From: Leptospira bourretii
Lineage (GTDB): Bacteria; Spirochaetota; Leptospiria; Leptospirales; Leptospiraceae
DNA: 64,000 bases
Reading direction: 5' to 3'
NCBI RefSeq assembly: GCF_004770145.1
Contig: NZ_RQFW01000019.1
Coordinates: 1 to 64,000, forward strand
Below are positions 9,719-20,856 of this stretch, piece by piece (positions within the stretch are counted from its first letter, which is position 1; each line of letters opens with the position of its first letter). The notes below the pieces were generated by a model. It made no database searches, was not told where the DNA came from, and worked only from the letters and a program-made list of their open reading frames with translations. The position numbers and the translations under genes are program-made.

Positions 9719-10755
9719 TTGGGACTTTTCTCCAAAATCAAATCCAGATGTTGGATTTGGCCTCCTTGGTGGAGGTAAAAAATGGGAGCTATTTGCTTCT
9801 CGTTTATTTCCCGTAGTAAGGGTTTAACCGTCATTCCACTATAAATCGGTTCTAAGAGGATATTGGTATTTCTATAAAACTCTCGAATCCAATCTTTTGA
9901 GGACTTAGACTGTTTGCCAAAGGAAATCGATGTTTTGTTCAGATGGTTATCGAATTGTATATGGGTTTGGGACTTTTCATTATTTTTAGGAATTTCCAAT
10001 ATTTGTTCTCTTGGGATCGGGATGTTTCTTAGGCCCAACTGTTTTTGTAGTTCTTCTCTTTTTTGTAACCAGGTTTCTTTTGTTTCTCCCACCATCACTC
10101 CTTGGACAAGGATGGGAGATTCATAAAAATAATCAAAGGCAGAAAGGAAGGTAGCACCGGATCCAATTTCCATTCTGATGATGGCTTCGTGCGAATGAAA
10201 TTCAGAACTCGTAGGAACAAAGGAAAAGGAATTTAAGGAGTCCTTTATTTTTTTTTCCAGTTCCATCCAAAAAGATATAAGCCCGTATTTTTGTCCTGGG
10301 TGGATTCCAAATTCAGGTAAGGCTAAACCTGAATATTTCTTTCCTTTCTGTAACCATACCTCGTAAGCTGTTTTACGATTCGCATAACAGACTAAAGTGT
10401 GTGAATGCCCTCGAACCAATCTTTCATTATAGGAATGAAGATTGGGATCTCGGGTGTAAGCCACTACATCCACAAAGAAACCACTGCGACGGAGAATGGT
10501 TGTAAAACTGGCTAGATAGTTTCCGTGAATCGCACCCCAAAGAAGGATCCTCTGGATTTCATTCTCTTTCAAAAACTGAATGATACCTAAAGCTTTTCTC
10601 CATTTAGTCCCGAATCCGAAAGGGAGTTTGTCTTCTCGGATAAACTGTAAGGTAGAGGTAGCAAATCCTGGAACTTCGGAGATCTGGATGGGGAGTTCAG
10701 GAAAAAAGGTGGAAGTGTCGGAAGGATGGAACGGGACAAGATTCATTCTAATCAA
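9715..10755 (-). CDS. Divergent ACC deaminase/D-cysteine desulfhydrase-like PLP-fold protein
   Basis: A 346-residue protein with features of the fold-type II PLP enzymes of the ACC deaminase/D-cysteine desulfhydrase group. REDKLPFGFGTKWRKALGI resembles the segment that carries the PLP lysine (here K51). LLWGAIHGNYLASFTTILRR resembles the G-x-x-x-S-N-H-A loop, with GN in place of SN. LEPIYSGMTVKPLL and IFYLHQGG match the usual C-terminal motifs. Overall identity is clearly low, so substrate and even activity are uncertain. It is encoded just upstream of, and coupled to, the GT2 gene. Start at 10755; an ATG at 10746 is also possible. An 85-base gap with a perfect hairpin separates it from lepA. 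Confidence 0.6.
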   Translation of the reverse strand: MIRMNLVPFHPSDTSTFFPELPIQISEVPGFATSTLQFIREDKLPFGFGTKWRKALGIIQFLKENEIQRILLWGAIHGNYLASFTTILRRSGFFVDVVAYTRDPNLHSYNERLVRGHSHTLVCYANRKTAYEVWLQKGKKYSGLALPEFGIHPGQKYGLISFWMELEKKIKDSLNSFSFVPTSSEFHSHEAIIRMEIGSGATFLSAFDYFYESPILVQGVMVGETKETWLQKREELQKQLGLRNIPIPREQILEIPKNNEKSQTHIQFDNHLNKTSISFGKQSKSSKDWIREFYRNTNILLEPIYSGMTVKPLLREINEKQIAPIFYLHQGGQIQHLDLILEKSPK

Positions 10756-10794
10756 CCTTGTTTGTTTGGATTCATAACAGTAACCCGTATCGTT

Positions 10795-10819
10795 TTATGC
10801 CAAGGGAATCTTGGCATAA
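10795..10819. other. Perfect 10-base inverted repeat downstream of lepA
   Basis: TTATGCCAAG (10795-10804) and CTTGGCATAA (10810-10819) with a 5-base loop, in the 85-base gap between the lepA stop and the next minus-strand gene. Neither strand shows a proper T-run after it, so it may be an attenuating hairpin, an mRNA end-stabiliser or an operator rather than a classical terminator. Confidence 0.55.
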
Positions 10820-10840
10820 TTTCACACTCTAAATGATACT

Positions 10841-12646
10841 CTAGTCCCCGGTTTTCAAAATGGAAAGGAAGGCTTCCTGAGGAATTTCTACGTTTCCAAT
10901 TTGTTTCATCCGTTTCTTTCCTTCTTTTTGTTTTTCGAGGAGTTTTTTCTTACGAGAAATATCCCCGCCGTAACACTTTGCTGTTACGTTTTTCCGAAGG
11001 GCAGAAATACTTTCCCGGGCTACCACTTTGGAGCCAATTGCTGCTTGGAGCGGGATCATAAATTGATGGCGAGGGATCAGGTCTTTTAGTTTTTCAATGA
11101 TGACCCTTCCCCTTTCCTCTGCTTTGGATTTGTGAACAATGGAAGAGAGTGCATCCACCGGTTCCCCATTCACAAGGATGTCCATTCGCACGAGTTTAGA
11201 ATCTCTGTAACCCACTTCTTCGTAATCCAAAGAGGCATACCCTTTGGTATAAGATTTGAGTTTGTCGTAGAATTCAAAGATAAGTTCTGCTAAAGGAAGT
11301 TCATAGGTGAGTTGGAGTTTGTCCTTGGATAAATAAACTGTATCCATATGGATCCCACGTTTTTCGATCACAAGGGACATGATATTTCCGACGTACGATT
11401 CAGGAGCAATGATGGTTGCTTTCACAAATGGTTCTTCTGACTTTCCAATTAAAATAGGGTCTGGCCATTTACTCGGGTTATCCACTTCGATCACATCGTC
11501 TTTGGTTGTTGTGATTCGAAATTTTACCGAAGGTGCTGTTGTGATAAGAGCTAAGTTAAATTCTCTTTCCAAACGCTCCTGAACAATTTCCATATGGAGG
11601 AGGCCCAAGTATCCTACACGAAATCCAAATCCTAGGGCTGCCGAATTTTCTCTTTCAAAGGTGAGGGCCGAATCGTTTAACTTTAGTTTTTCGATGGCAT
11701 CCACTAGGGCATCAAAGTCTTCCCCGTTAATGGGGAATAAACCTGCAAATACCATTGGTTTTGCATCTTTAAATCCTTTGACATCTTCGGCGGTTTGGCG
11801 ATTGGCATGGGTGATGGTGTCTCCCGTTTTGGCATCTCCCATCTTTTTCATACCTGCGACCACATAACCTACGTCACCCGCTTGTAATTCTTCGCAAGGC
11901 ACCATAGAGAGGCGGTTTATCCCCACTTCCGTCACAGTAAACTGGCGCCCAATGTTCATCATATGGATCATTTCGCCTTTGCGCAGTTTTCCATCATACA
12001 ATCGCACTTTGGCAACCACACCCATATAGGTATCAAAGAAGGAATCGTAAATCAGTGCTTTGAGAGGAGCATCCACATCCCCAACCGGTGGTGGAAGCAA
12101 ATAAGAAATAGCCTCTAAAACATCTTGTACATTGAGACCAGTTTTTGCAGAAATCGGAATGGCTTCCTCTGGATTGAGTCCCAAAGACTCTTCAATCATC
12201 AATTTACATTTGTCAATATCAGCAGAAGGTAAATCTATTTTATTTATAACAGGAATTATGCGAAGATCTAAATCCATCGCTAAATATAAATTTGCCAAAG
12301 TTTGGGCTTCTACCCCTTGGCTTGCGTCCACAATGAGAAGAACCCCTTCGCAGGCTGCCAAGGAACGGGACACTTCGTACGTAAAGTCTACGTGGCCTGG
12401 GGTATCAATTAAATTTAAATGATAGATATTTCCATCTTTGGCATGGTAATCAAAGGACGCATTGTTCGCTTTGATGGTGATCCCACGTTCTCTTTCGATG
12501 TCCATGGAATCAAGGATTTGGTCTTTTTTTGTCCTTTGGTCGGTGACAAGACCGATTTCAAGCAAACGATCCGCCAGAGTGGACTTCCCGTGGTCGACAT
12601 GGGCAATGATGGAAAAATTGCGGGTGAATTTTTGGCGTTCGTTCAC
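10841..12646 (-). CDS. lepA: Elongation factor 4 (LepA)
   Basis: Ribosomal back-translocase GTPase, 601 residues, the family's usual length. G1 is AHVDHGKST near the N terminus, the switch I region carries [10 protein letters not shown]3 is DTPGHVDF, and G4 is NKIDLP. The C terminus has the LepA-specific basic tail with [23 protein letters not shown]. The start is GTG at 12646 with GAGGG 5 bases before it. It runs divergently from eno across 122 bases. In many bacteria lepA is followed by lspA or lepB; here it is not. Confidence 0.97.
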   Translation of the reverse strand: MNERQKFTRNFSIIAHVDHGKSTLADRLLEIGLVTDQRTKKDQILDSMDIERERGITIKANNASFDYHAKDGNIYHLNLIDTPGHVDFTYEVSRSLAACEGVLLIVDASQGVEAQTLANLYLAMDLDLRIIPVINKIDLPSADIDKCKLMIEESLGLNPEEAIPISAKTGLNVQDVLEAISYLLPPPVGDVDAPLKALIYDSFFDTYMGVVAKVRLYDGKLRKGEMIHMMNIGRQFTVTEVGINRLSMVPCEELQAGDVGYVVAGMKKMGDAKTGDTITHANRQTAEDVKGFKDAKPMVFAGLFPINGEDFDALVDAIEKLKLNDSALTFERENSAALGFGFRVGYLGLLHMEIVQERLEREFNLALITTAPSVKFRITTTKDDVIEVDNPSKWPDPILIGKSEEPFVKATIIAPESYVGNIMSLVIEKRGIHMDTVYLSKDKLQLTYELPLAELIFEFYDKLKSYTKGYASLDYEEVGYRDSKLVRMDILVNGEPVDALSSIVHKSKAEERGRVIIEKLKDLIPRHQFMIPLQAAIGSKVVARESISALRKNVTAKCYGGDISRKKKLLEKQKEGKKRMKQIGNVEIPQEAFLSILKTGD

Positions 12647-12723
12647 GGTTCCCTCTTCTTTTTAAGTCATTTTCCTGGAACTAGGCTCTTTGTCTAAAAA
12701 GTTTATTGTCAGAGGCTTAAAAT

Positions 12724-14070
<1,347 letters not shown>

Positions 14071-14071
14071 T

Positions 14072-14539
14072 ATGACACCAACCAAAGCCTCTTTACTTGT
14101 AACGTATATTTGTGCTGGTCTCTACCTCGGACTTTTGTCCGAGTCAGGGATTGCTGAACGTATGCGCCTTGAGCGAGAATTACAAAATCTCAATGCAGAG
14201 GTAGAGAGGCTTGTGGTCGAAAACCAAGGATTGGAAGAAAAAGAACGTCGCCTAAAAAACGACGCTTATGCCTTGGAACAGGAAGCAAGAAAGTACTATT
14301 TACTTTCTGAAACTGCACATGTATTGAAATTTGAAGAATCAATCTCGCAAAGACCGGAAAAACCAAAGTTGATTCCGGCTACGACATTACGCACCGCTGG
14401 ACTCAGTGGGGAATGGAAAGAACCACCCCTCTTTTTATTACGTTTCTTTTTTATTTCTTTCAGTGTTTTCCTGATTCTTGGCGTTTACTTCAAGCTGAAA
14501 CGCTTGCAACCTATGTCTAATCACAAAAGACTGAATTAA
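14072..14539 (+). CDS. FtsB/DivIC-like septum formation protein
   Basis: A 155-residue bitopic-looking protein: a first membrane helix (residues about 7-24), then a leucine-rich coiled coil (about 28-85, [20 protein letters not shown]), the core layout of FtsB/DivIC, which links the FtsQ-FtsL-FtsW division complex. Position directly after eno supports the call. Unlike typical FtsB (about 100 residues, one helix) it has a second hydrophobic segment near the C terminus ([19 protein letters not shown]), so the tail probably returns to the cytoplasm. It starts one base after the eno stop and ends one base before clpP. The family call is by architecture and context, since these proteins conserve little sequence. 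Confidence 0.7.
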   Translation: MTPTKASLLVTYICAGLYLGLLSESGIAERMRLERELQNLNAEVERLVVENQGLEEKERRLKNDAYALEQEARKYYLLSETAHVLKFEESISQRPEKPKLIPATTLRTAGLSGEWKEPPLFLLRFFFISFSVFLILGVYFKLKRLQPMSNHKRLN

Positions 14540-14540
14540 T

Positions 14541-15149
14541 ATGGCAGAAGAAGAAACACCAGAAAAAGAAATCACCGAAACCATCCAAGATCTCATTAGC
14601 GATAAAAACATGGGAAAGAAGTTCCTGGAAAAAAGGAAAATCTTTCTCTGGGGTCCTGTCACTGACGAATCCTCCAAGGAACTCACCGCCAAACTCATGT
14701 ATTTGGAAATGGTAGATCCTGGAAAACCAATTACGTTTTATATCAATAGCCCTGGTGGTGTGGTTACTTCAGGCCTTGTTGTCTATGACACAATGCAAAT
14801 GATTTCCTCACCTGTGCATACGGTATGTATGGGAATGGCAGCTTCTATGGGTTCCATCCTTCTCATTGGCGGGAAAAAAGGGAATCGTTACATTTGGCCC
14901 AATGGTCGAGTGATGATCCACCAACCTTCCATTGGCGGACAAATCCAAGCTCCTGCTACGGATTTACTCATCCATGCTCAGGACATTGTCAAAACTAAGG
15001 AAAAACTCAATCAAATGTTAGCGGATGCTTGTGGCAAAACCTACGAACAATTGGTCGAAGACACCGATCGAGATTATTATATGGATGCCGACCAAGCATT
15101 AGCTTACGGGATTGTAGATAAGATCGTAAACACAATTGACGTCGTCTAA
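14541..15149 (+). CDS. clpP: ATP-dependent Clp protease proteolytic subunit
   Basis: Serine protease subunit that forms the degradation chamber for Clp ATPases, 202 residues. The triad is S102 (in [11 protein letters not shown]), H127 (VMIHQPS) and D178 (in EDTDRDYY). [13 protein letters not shown] is the substrate-binding strand region. The 20-residue acidic N terminus is longer than the usual axial loop and may be a propeptide. There is no clpX next to it. Leptospira carry more than one ClpP; I cannot say which paralogue this is. The next gene starts inside its last codons. Confidence 0.95.
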   Translation: MAEEETPEKEITETIQDLISDKNMGKKFLEKRKIFLWGPVTDESSKELTAKLMYLEMVDPGKPITFYINSPGGVVTSGLVVYDTMQMISSPVHTVCMGMAASMGSILLIGGKKGNRYIWPNGRVMIHQPSIGGQIQAPATDLLIHAQDIVKTKEKLNQMLADACGKTYEQLVEDTDRDYYMDADQALAYGIVDKIVNTIDVV

Positions 15150-16149
15150 CAGAGAATTCAAACCCAGAAGATTTTTAGAAGGTAGACATTTACAAACTGT
15201 CTACAACGTACTCTTTCCTCCAGACAACTCGCTCGAGGATGAGTATTATTCAGAGAGTATCCTCATTCCCACAAACGATGGGTCTGGGGATCATCTTTGG
15301 TTGGAACACAACCCTCCTCTTTCTTTAGTTCGAAAAAAAGCCTCCAAATGGAATGGATATTACTTACTTCTCATTCATGGAATGGAAGGAAGTTCTGAAT
15401 CTCATTATATGGTCAGTGTCGGAAAAGAAGCACTAAACCGCGGTTATGGGGTCGTGCGAATGAATTTGCGAAACTGTGGTCGTGGACTTGGAATTGCCAA
15501 AAAACCATACAATGCCGGGCAATCGGAAGATTTGGAAGTAGTTTTAAAATATATATATAAACATTTTTCAAAATCTATATTTGTTTCTGGTTTTTCTTTA
15601 TCGGCCAATCTGGTGATCAAATTTTTTGGAGAAAAAAGGGAACATTATGCGAAGGCCTTTTCGGCCACATCCCCTCCTTTGGATTTAAAACGTAGTTGTG
15701 ACTTTATTGATTCAAGAGCTGGAAATTTTTACCGGGATCATTTTTTGGATACCATGAAAGAAAAAGTAACCTCAGGGGTTTATGAAATCTCGGATAAAAT
15801 GAAAGAAAGAGTGTTACGTAGTAAGTCTTTTTTTGATTTTGATGATTTTTTCACAGCACCAATTTCTGGTTATGCGAATGTTTTGGAATATTACAATATT
15901 TGTTCCAGCGTCAAATACCTAGGTGGAATCAAAGTACCTGGCCTGATTGTCCATGCCGACGATGATCCGGTGGTTCCTTCCGAAGTATGGCATGAAATTC
16001 GTTGGAAATCCTACCCGCTCATACAAACGGTTCTTACGGAAAAAGGGGGACATGTTGGATTTATCAGTGACCCTTCTCCGGACAATCCAGAAGGAAGATG
16101 GCTTCCACGGATCCTACTCGATTTTTTTGATTCCCAAATCAAATCGTAA
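15136..16149 (+). CDS. YheT-like alpha/beta hydrolase
   Basis: A 337-residue hydrolase of the YheT/EstB-like family. The N terminus ([17 protein letters not shown]) has the H-x-Q-T pattern of that family. [12 protein letters not shown] carries the oxyanion turn, [14 protein letters not shown] carries the nucleophile Ser, HADDDPVVP the acid and GGHVGF the catalytic His. Members act as short-chain esterases with ill-defined substrates. The start shown is a TTG that overlaps the clpP end by 14 bases with no obvious ribosome site, so it is provisional. Probably co-transcribed with eno-ftsB-clpP. Cytoplasmic: no signal peptide. Confidence 0.85.
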   Translation: MTSSNREFKPRRFLEGRHLQTVYNVLFPPDNSLEDEYYSESILIPTNDGSGDHLWLEHNPPLSLVRKKASKWNGYYLLLIHGMEGSSESHYMVSVGKEALNRGYGVVRMNLRNCGRGLGIAKKPYNAGQSEDLEVVLKYIYKHFSKSIFVSGFSLSANLVIKFFGEKREHYAKAFSATSPPLDLKRSCDFIDSRAGNFYRDHFLDTMKEKVTSGVYEISDKMKERVLRSKSFFDFDDFFTAPISGYANVLEYYNICSSVKYLGGIKVPGLIVHADDDPVVPSEVWHEIRWKSYPLIQTVLTEKGGHVGFISDPSPDNPEGRWLPRILLDFFDSQIKS

Positions 16150-16183
16150 TCATCATAGTAATTAAAATTTTAGGAAGGGATGT

Positions 16184-17569
16184 ATGCGAAACCTATTAAG
16201 AGAATGTTTGGCGGAAGAATCCGGATTTGTGGAACTAAGATACCACCATAAGGAAAGTCGTTCCTTCTTTGCCGAAAGGGGACGTGTGGAATCCACTGCC
16301 CTACGCAAAAGAACAGGTGTCGGTGTTCGTGTTTTGGAAGCGGGAACTTGGGGATTTGCATCTACTAGTGATATTTCCAAATCCTCCATCCAAAATGCCA
16401 TCCAAGTAGCAAAAAAAGCGGCGCGTTTATCATCTGCTCTTAGAAAGGAAAAAATTCCCAATTTACCAAAAGCAAATTTTGCTATTGGTGATTTTATCGG
16501 CAAAGGGATTGAAGACTTTCGTAACCGAACTGTAGAAGAAAAATTAAAACTCGTTCTCGACATCCAAAATGCTGCCGCCAAACAATCGGCAAAACTCCAA
16601 TCCGTGGGCTGTGGGTATTCTGAAATTTATGAAGAGAAAGCGATCGTGACTACTGACGGCGCTGATAGTTTTTTTAGTATGGTAAGACCTGAATTTCGAG
16701 TGTCCGCTGTCGCAAAAGAAGACGGAAAGATGGAATCTGGTTCTCATTCCATAGGAGTGACAGGCGGTTGGGACTGCCTATTTCGTTCCCAATCTCCCAC
16801 AGAAATTTCCGACGAAGCCTGTAAAACAGCTGTGGATTTACTTTCCAGTTCTTTACCTGACGGGGGACTTTCCACTGTCATTTTATCCCCATCGATTGTG
16901 GGATTACTGGTTCACGAAGCCATTGGCCATACGGTGGAGGCAGACTTTGTTCTCTCAGGTTCTGTGGCCCAAGGAAAAATTGGCCATAGAGTTGGTTCCG
17001 ACTTGGTGACGTTATGCGACTCTGGGTATTCGGAATATTACGAAGGAGCTGGTGGTTCCATTCCTGTAGATGATGAAGGAGTCATTCCCACAAACACAGT
17101 CATCATTAAAAACGGAATCCTTTCTTCTTACCTCCACAACAGAGAAACAGCTGAACGATTTGGAGTGGCACCAACGGGATCGGCAAGGGCTTGGGAGTAT
17201 GGTGATGTTCCTCTCATTCGCATGCGAAACACTTTCCTTATGCCAGGAAATTCCAGTTTGGAAGAAATGATCGCCAACACAAAAGATGGTTACTATCTGG
17301 ATGGGGCAAAAAATGGCCAAGCGGATGCGACAGGTGAATTTATGTTTGCCGTGCAAAAAGCCTACCGCATCCAAAATGGAAAGATCACGGATCTTTTAAA
17401 AGGTGTGACTGTTTCAGGCCTTGCCTTTGATGTTTTACAAAATGTTGATATGGTCTCTAAAGAATTCAAATGGGATTTGGGTTCAGGGCATTGTGGGAAA
17501 GGACAACCTGCTAAAGTAGATGCGGGTGGACCTTATGTTCGCACAAAAGTATTATTAGGTGGTAAATAA
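16184..17569 (+). CDS. tldD: Metalloprotease TldD
   Basis: Catalytic half of the TldD/TldE peptidase, 461 residues. The zinc-binding HEAIGH motif is present in LLVHEAIGHTVEADFVL, as is the downstream conserved G-S-V-A region and the C-terminal GHCGKGQPAKVDAGGP, where the third metal ligand Cys lies. TldD/E degrades unfolded peptides and processes modified peptides such as microcins. GGAAGGGA-type purine run 4-11 bases before the ATG supports the start. It lies 34 bases after the hydrolase gene and overlaps tldE by one base (TAATG), which fits an obligate heterodimer. Confidence 0.95.
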   Translation: MRNLLRECLAEESGFVELRYHHKESRSFFAERGRVESTALRKRTGVGVRVLEAGTWGFASTSDISKSSIQNAIQVAKKAARLSSALRKEKIPNLPKANFAIGDFIGKGIEDFRNRTVEEKLKLVLDIQNAAAKQSAKLQSVGCGYSEIYEEKAIVTTDGADSFFSMVRPEFRVSAVAKEDGKMESGSHSIGVTGGWDCLFRSQSPTEISDEACKTAVDLLSSSLPDGGLSTVILSPSIVGLLVHEAIGHTVEADFVLSGSVAQGKIGHRVGSDLVTLCDSGYSEYYEGAGGSIPVDDEGVIPTNTVIIKNGILSSYLHNRETAERFGVAPTGSARAWEYGDVPLIRMRNTFLMPGNSSLEEMIANTKDGYYLDGAKNGQADATGEFMFAVQKAYRIQNGKITDLLKGVTVSGLAFDVLQNVDMVSKEFKWDLGSGHCGKGQPAKVDAGGPYVRTKVLLGGK

Positions 17570-18948
17570 TGGATCGTAATTCGATTGAAAAACGTTTGAA
17601 CGACCAAAAAGATTTACTTTCTAATTTAGTCAAAAAAGCAAAAACGAATGGGATCGATCAGGTAGAGATTTATTCCAGTTACGGATATTCGGAGGACGTT
17701 AGTTTAGAAAAAAATGACTTAAACAACTGTACTGCGAACGAAGAAAATATGTTCGGAATTCGGGTGATTCATGAGGGAAACCAAGGTTTTATTATCTCCA
17801 ATCACATCCCTAGTCTTTATCAGTCCATTGAAGAAGCTTACAGTTTGGCTAAAAGCCAATCCACTCCTGATTTGGATTTAGTCCTACCGGAACCTGAATC
17901 CATCCAGAATCATTTTAACCAATATGATGATTCTTTAGATTCTATGGGAATTGAAGATTTGGTAGCATCCGCGAAAGAAGCTCTCGGATGGAGAAATGAT
18001 TTGTATTCCAAAGTCAATATTGACTCAGGAGACTTTTCGCTTAGCAAAGGTTATAAACTGATTGTTTCTTCCAAAGGTGTGATGGCCCATGAACTAGGTG
18101 CTGAGCTTTCCGCATCGGTGATGGGAATGGGTGTGGATGGAGATTTAGTCGGTAGTTTTGACTATGATTCTGCCAGTGGGTTTGACAAAACCCAGTTCCA
18201 AACTTTATGGAAAAAAGCCTTTATGAATTTTGGAGACAAATGTATGGGAGCGTTATATGCCAAACCCATCTCTGGATTTCAAGGAAAGGTTTTACTACCC
18301 CCTGAGGCTGTGTATTCATTTTTTCTCGGACTTTTTATAGGTTCTTTAAACGGAACAAGCCTACGCAAAGGAAAATCCAAAATGGCAGGGAAGTTAGGTG
18401 AAAAAGTGGCATCTCCTCTGCTTTCGATTTGGGATGACCCAACAAACGATCGTTTTATGGGTTCCACTGGATTTGATCGTGAAGGCCTCCCCACTTCAAA
18501 AAAATCAGTGCTGACAGAGGGAGTTTTGGAAACTTACTTTTATAATACCTACGAAGCAAAAAAAGCAGGGCTTCCTAAATCCAATGGTTGTGCCACAGGT
18601 GGAGCCCAAAGCCTCCCTGGTTGTGGTCCCAAACAATTACAAATTGCCCCGGGAAAATCTTCAAAAGATGAGTTTTTGAAACTTCCCGGAAAGACACTAT
18701 TTGTGAACCGGATCTCTGGAACCAAAGATGGGGCTTCGGGTGATTTTTCAGGAGTGATCAAAGGTGGATACCTATTAGAAAATGGAGAAAAGATCCCGGT
18801 CCGAGAGGTACAAATTGTGGGAAATGCTTTTGATGCATTAAACCAAATTGAAGCAATCTCCAAAGAAGGAGAACTTCTCGGTGAGTCTTCTTTTGTACCT
18901 TATATGCTTCTGGATGGATTTACTATTACGGGAGTGACGGAAGAGTAA
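17569..18948 (+). CDS. pmbA: TldE/PmbA, partner of TldD
   Basis: Non-catalytic partner of TldD, 459 residues. It has the same fold (GIRVIHEGNQGFIIS; LLDGFTITG) but no HExxxH zinc site, as is usual for TldE/PmbA; GLPKSNGCATGG and the C-terminal GNAFDALNQIEAIS are recognisable family segments. The 1-base overlap with tldD indicates coupled translation and equimolar production. It is followed after two bases by the DUF4416 gene, so the operon continues. Confidence 0.93.
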   Translation: MDRNSIEKRLNDQKDLLSNLVKKAKTNGIDQVEIYSSYGYSEDVSLEKNDLNNCTANEENMFGIRVIHEGNQGFIISNHIPSLYQSIEEAYSLAKSQSTPDLDLVLPEPESIQNHFNQYDDSLDSMGIEDLVASAKEALGWRNDLYSKVNIDSGDFSLSKGYKLIVSSKGVMAHELGAELSASVMGMGVDGDLVGSFDYDSASGFDKTQFQTLWKKAFMNFGDKCMGALYAKPISGFQGKVLLPPEAVYSFFLGLFIGSLNGTSLRKGKSKMAGKLGEKVASPLLSIWDDPTNDRFMGSTGFDREGLPTSKKSVLTEGVLETYFYNTYEAKKAGLPKSNGCATGGAQSLPGCGPKQLQIAPGKSSKDEFLKLPGKTLFVNRISGTKDGASGDFSGVIKGGYLLENGEKIPVREVQIVGNAFDALNQIEAISKEGELLGESSFVPYMLLDGFTITGVTEE

Positions 18949-18950
18949 CC

Positions 18951-19484
18951 ATGCCGCAAGAGATTTTAGAAAGACCGCCGGGAGCCTCCTTTTTTGTGAT
19001 TCTTTCCTACCAAGAGGAAGGAATCCTTTTTGAGCTGAAGGCTTTAGCGGAAAAACGGTTTTCTAAAATTCTCTATGAATCAGTCTCCCTTCCCAAATGG
19101 ACCCCTGATGAAACAGAAAGGGAATTTGCTTATCCTGGACGGTTTACAAAAGTCCTTTCCTTCAAACAAAGAATTCATAGAGAAGAACTGGTAGAAAAAA
19201 AGAAAGAGTGTTTGGAATTCCAATCTTTATTACAAAAAAAGGACCAGAGTGTGCTTCTGATTCCGGGATACGTCACTTCGCATAACATTGTGATTGCGAA
19301 ATCAAAAGATGACTTCCACCGGACATACCTATTCCAGGGTGTTTATGGAGAGACTGTTTATCATTTTTCTAGAAGTCAGTTGGTGGTGGCTGAATCTGCA
19401 CAAAACTACTTTCGAGAAAGAGAGGTGAGTTATTTTTTCAACACTCTCAGGGAATCTTATGAATTTAATAAATTCAAATCTTAA
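18951..19484 (+). CDS. DUF4416 family protein
   Basis: A 177-residue soluble protein. The stretch VLLIPGYVTSHNIVIAKSKD followed by DFHRTYLFQGVYGETVYHFS matches the hallmark of DUF4416 (…DPGYL…KLVLATTKD…HRIYL…GIYAEVTL…), and the C-terminal YFREREVSYFFNTLRE fits its tail. No member's function is known to me. The gene begins two bases after tldE and probably shares its transcript. It has no signal peptide or membrane segment, so is cytoplasmic. Confidence 0.75.
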   Translation: MPQEILERPPGASFFVILSYQEEGILFELKALAEKRFSKILYESVSLPKWTPDETEREFAYPGRFTKVLSFKQRIHREELVEKKKECLEFQSLLQKKDQSVLLIPGYVTSHNIVIAKSKDDFHRTYLFQGVYGETVYHFSRSQLVVAESAQNYFREREVSYFFNTLRESYEFNKFKS

Positions 19485-19521
19485 TTCAATGCCACTGTCT
19501 CAAATTTTCACAAATATAAAA

Positions 19522-20052
19522 ATGAGAAATTTGAATCTGATTTTCTGTTTGTTGATTTTAGGTTGTGGAAGGTTAGAAACTAATTCGTTTCAATTTTGTG
19601 ATAACTTTAATGAACCCTTAGATTGTACAGAACCCAAAACAGAAAAAGATGTGATTTATCTAGATAAACAATTGTTTAAAAAAGAAAATCCTACCTACGA
19701 AGATTTTGGAAATTTTTTATATTTTACGGCAAGAGAAACTCCTGGGTTTCGCCTTGTATTGCCAAAACCATATAACGGAATTGGAAAAGAATCTTTTCGT
19801 TCCGGGTATGTTGCCTATTTGAAGTATGGAAATTCTTCCGAACGAATGGAAGGGAATTTATTCCAAAACAATGTAGTGGTTTCTTTTCATTATTTGGGTG
19901 CACTCTTAAAGGAAGAGTTTCGACATAAAGGAATCGATAAGTCCCCTTTTCAATTGGAGGACTTAGGAGTCATTTCTTTGGAATACAAAGTGATGGTTCC
20001 AGGTATGGAACCAATCACCAAACAGAGAACAGTGGAACTTCGTTGGAAGTAA
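19522..20052 (+). CDS. Putative lipoprotein, unknown function
   Basis: A 176-residue lipoprotein from the ATG at 19522, chosen over an opening at 19459 that overlaps the preceding gene and delays the signal peptide. MRNLNLIFCLLILGC is a compact signal with the lipid-bearing Cys at residue 15. The mature protein is hydrophilic and beta-rich with two early cysteines (QFCDNF, LDCTEP) that could form a disulfide. No family recognised. No clear Shine-Dalgarno precedes the start. The stop lies six bases from the stop of the convergent kinase gene. Confidence 0.6.
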   Translation: MRNLNLIFCLLILGCGRLETNSFQFCDNFNEPLDCTEPKTEKDVIYLDKQLFKKENPTYEDFGNFLYFTARETPGFRLVLPKPYNGIGKESFRSGYVAYLKYGNSSERMEGNLFQNNVVVSFHYLGALLKEEFRHKGIDKSPFQLEDLGVISLEYKVMVPGMEPITKQRTVELRWK

Positions 20053-20058
20053 CCACCT

Positions 20059-20856
20059 TTACTTTTGAATGTAGAGAGCCTTTGGATCAAAGAAAAAATC
20101 CGTCGGTGTATAATCCAAACACAACAAGGACAATATAGAAAGTACAGTAGCTCCTACAATTGGGATAAGAAGGTTATCGTCAATGAGTCCTTTGGCAGTA
20201 GTATTTGCAAAAAACTCTGTTACGCAAGCGGATAGGACAGAAAGGAATACAATGTAAATCGGAGTCAAAAGAAGGTTTCCTTGGTCATCCAAAATAGCAA
20301 GGAAACTTCCTGGCTGGGATTTTGTGATGAGAAACAGTGCAAGGACGGAAAATAAAAAGGCAGGAATCAAAAAACCGATAATCCCTTCAACAGACTTTCC
20401 GTTGTAAAATCGATGTTTCCCATACTTACTGCCAACATAGGCGGCAAAAGGATCTCCAATGACCAAAAAGAGAATGGCAAGAATGGCAACTTCAGCGGGG
20501 AAAAACAAAACAACAAGGAAGTTGGCAAAAAAATACGGAACGGTTCCGTTGAATCTTTTTCTTTCTGATTCTTTCATTAAGAATCCAAAATATTTGTAAA
20601 AGAAGTTTTCAAAGCCGGAATGACTCAATCGAACAAATTCCAATACAAACAAAGCAATCAGTAGGACAGCAAGGGCTGTGACGAGAATGGCACGTGTTGC
20701 AAATACAAGGCCAAAGGCATCCTTAAAGGGATCAAAAAAAAGAGTCACGGGAATGATGAGCCCGAGCACATGCCAAATTTTACGAAAAAAATTAAATCCT
20801 GAATTCACGTTTTTACCTGCTGGGTCTTGAGGCCATTTTAAATGCGGCCTCTTCAT
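20059..20856 (-). CDS. SEC59/DGK1/VTE5-type diacylglycerol or polyprenol kinase
   Basis: A 265-residue polytopic protein with about seven membrane segments. FRKIWHVLGLIIP at the N terminus and the block VIGDPFAAYVGSKYGKHRF with NGKSVEGIIGFL match the CTP-dependent lipid kinase family of yeast Dgk1, dolichol kinase and plant phytol kinase, distantly related to CDP-diglyceride synthase. It would phosphorylate a membrane lipid alcohol using a nucleotide triphosphate; the exact lipid is unknown. The start overlaps the last 44 bases of the upstream STAS gene, which implies coupled expression of the two. Confidence 0.8.
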   Translation of the reverse strand: MKRPHLKWPQDPAGKNVNSGFNFFRKIWHVLGLIIPVTLFFDPFKDAFGLVFATRAILVTALAVLLIALFVLEFVRLSHSGFENFFYKYFGFLMKESERKRFNGTVPYFFANFLVVLFFPAEVAILAILFLVIGDPFAAYVGSKYGKHRFYNGKSVEGIIGFLIPAFLFSVLALFLITKSQPGSFLAILDDQGNLLLTPIYIVFLSVLSACVTEFFANTTAKGLIDDNLLIPIVGATVLSILSLLCLDYTPTDFFFDPKALYIQK

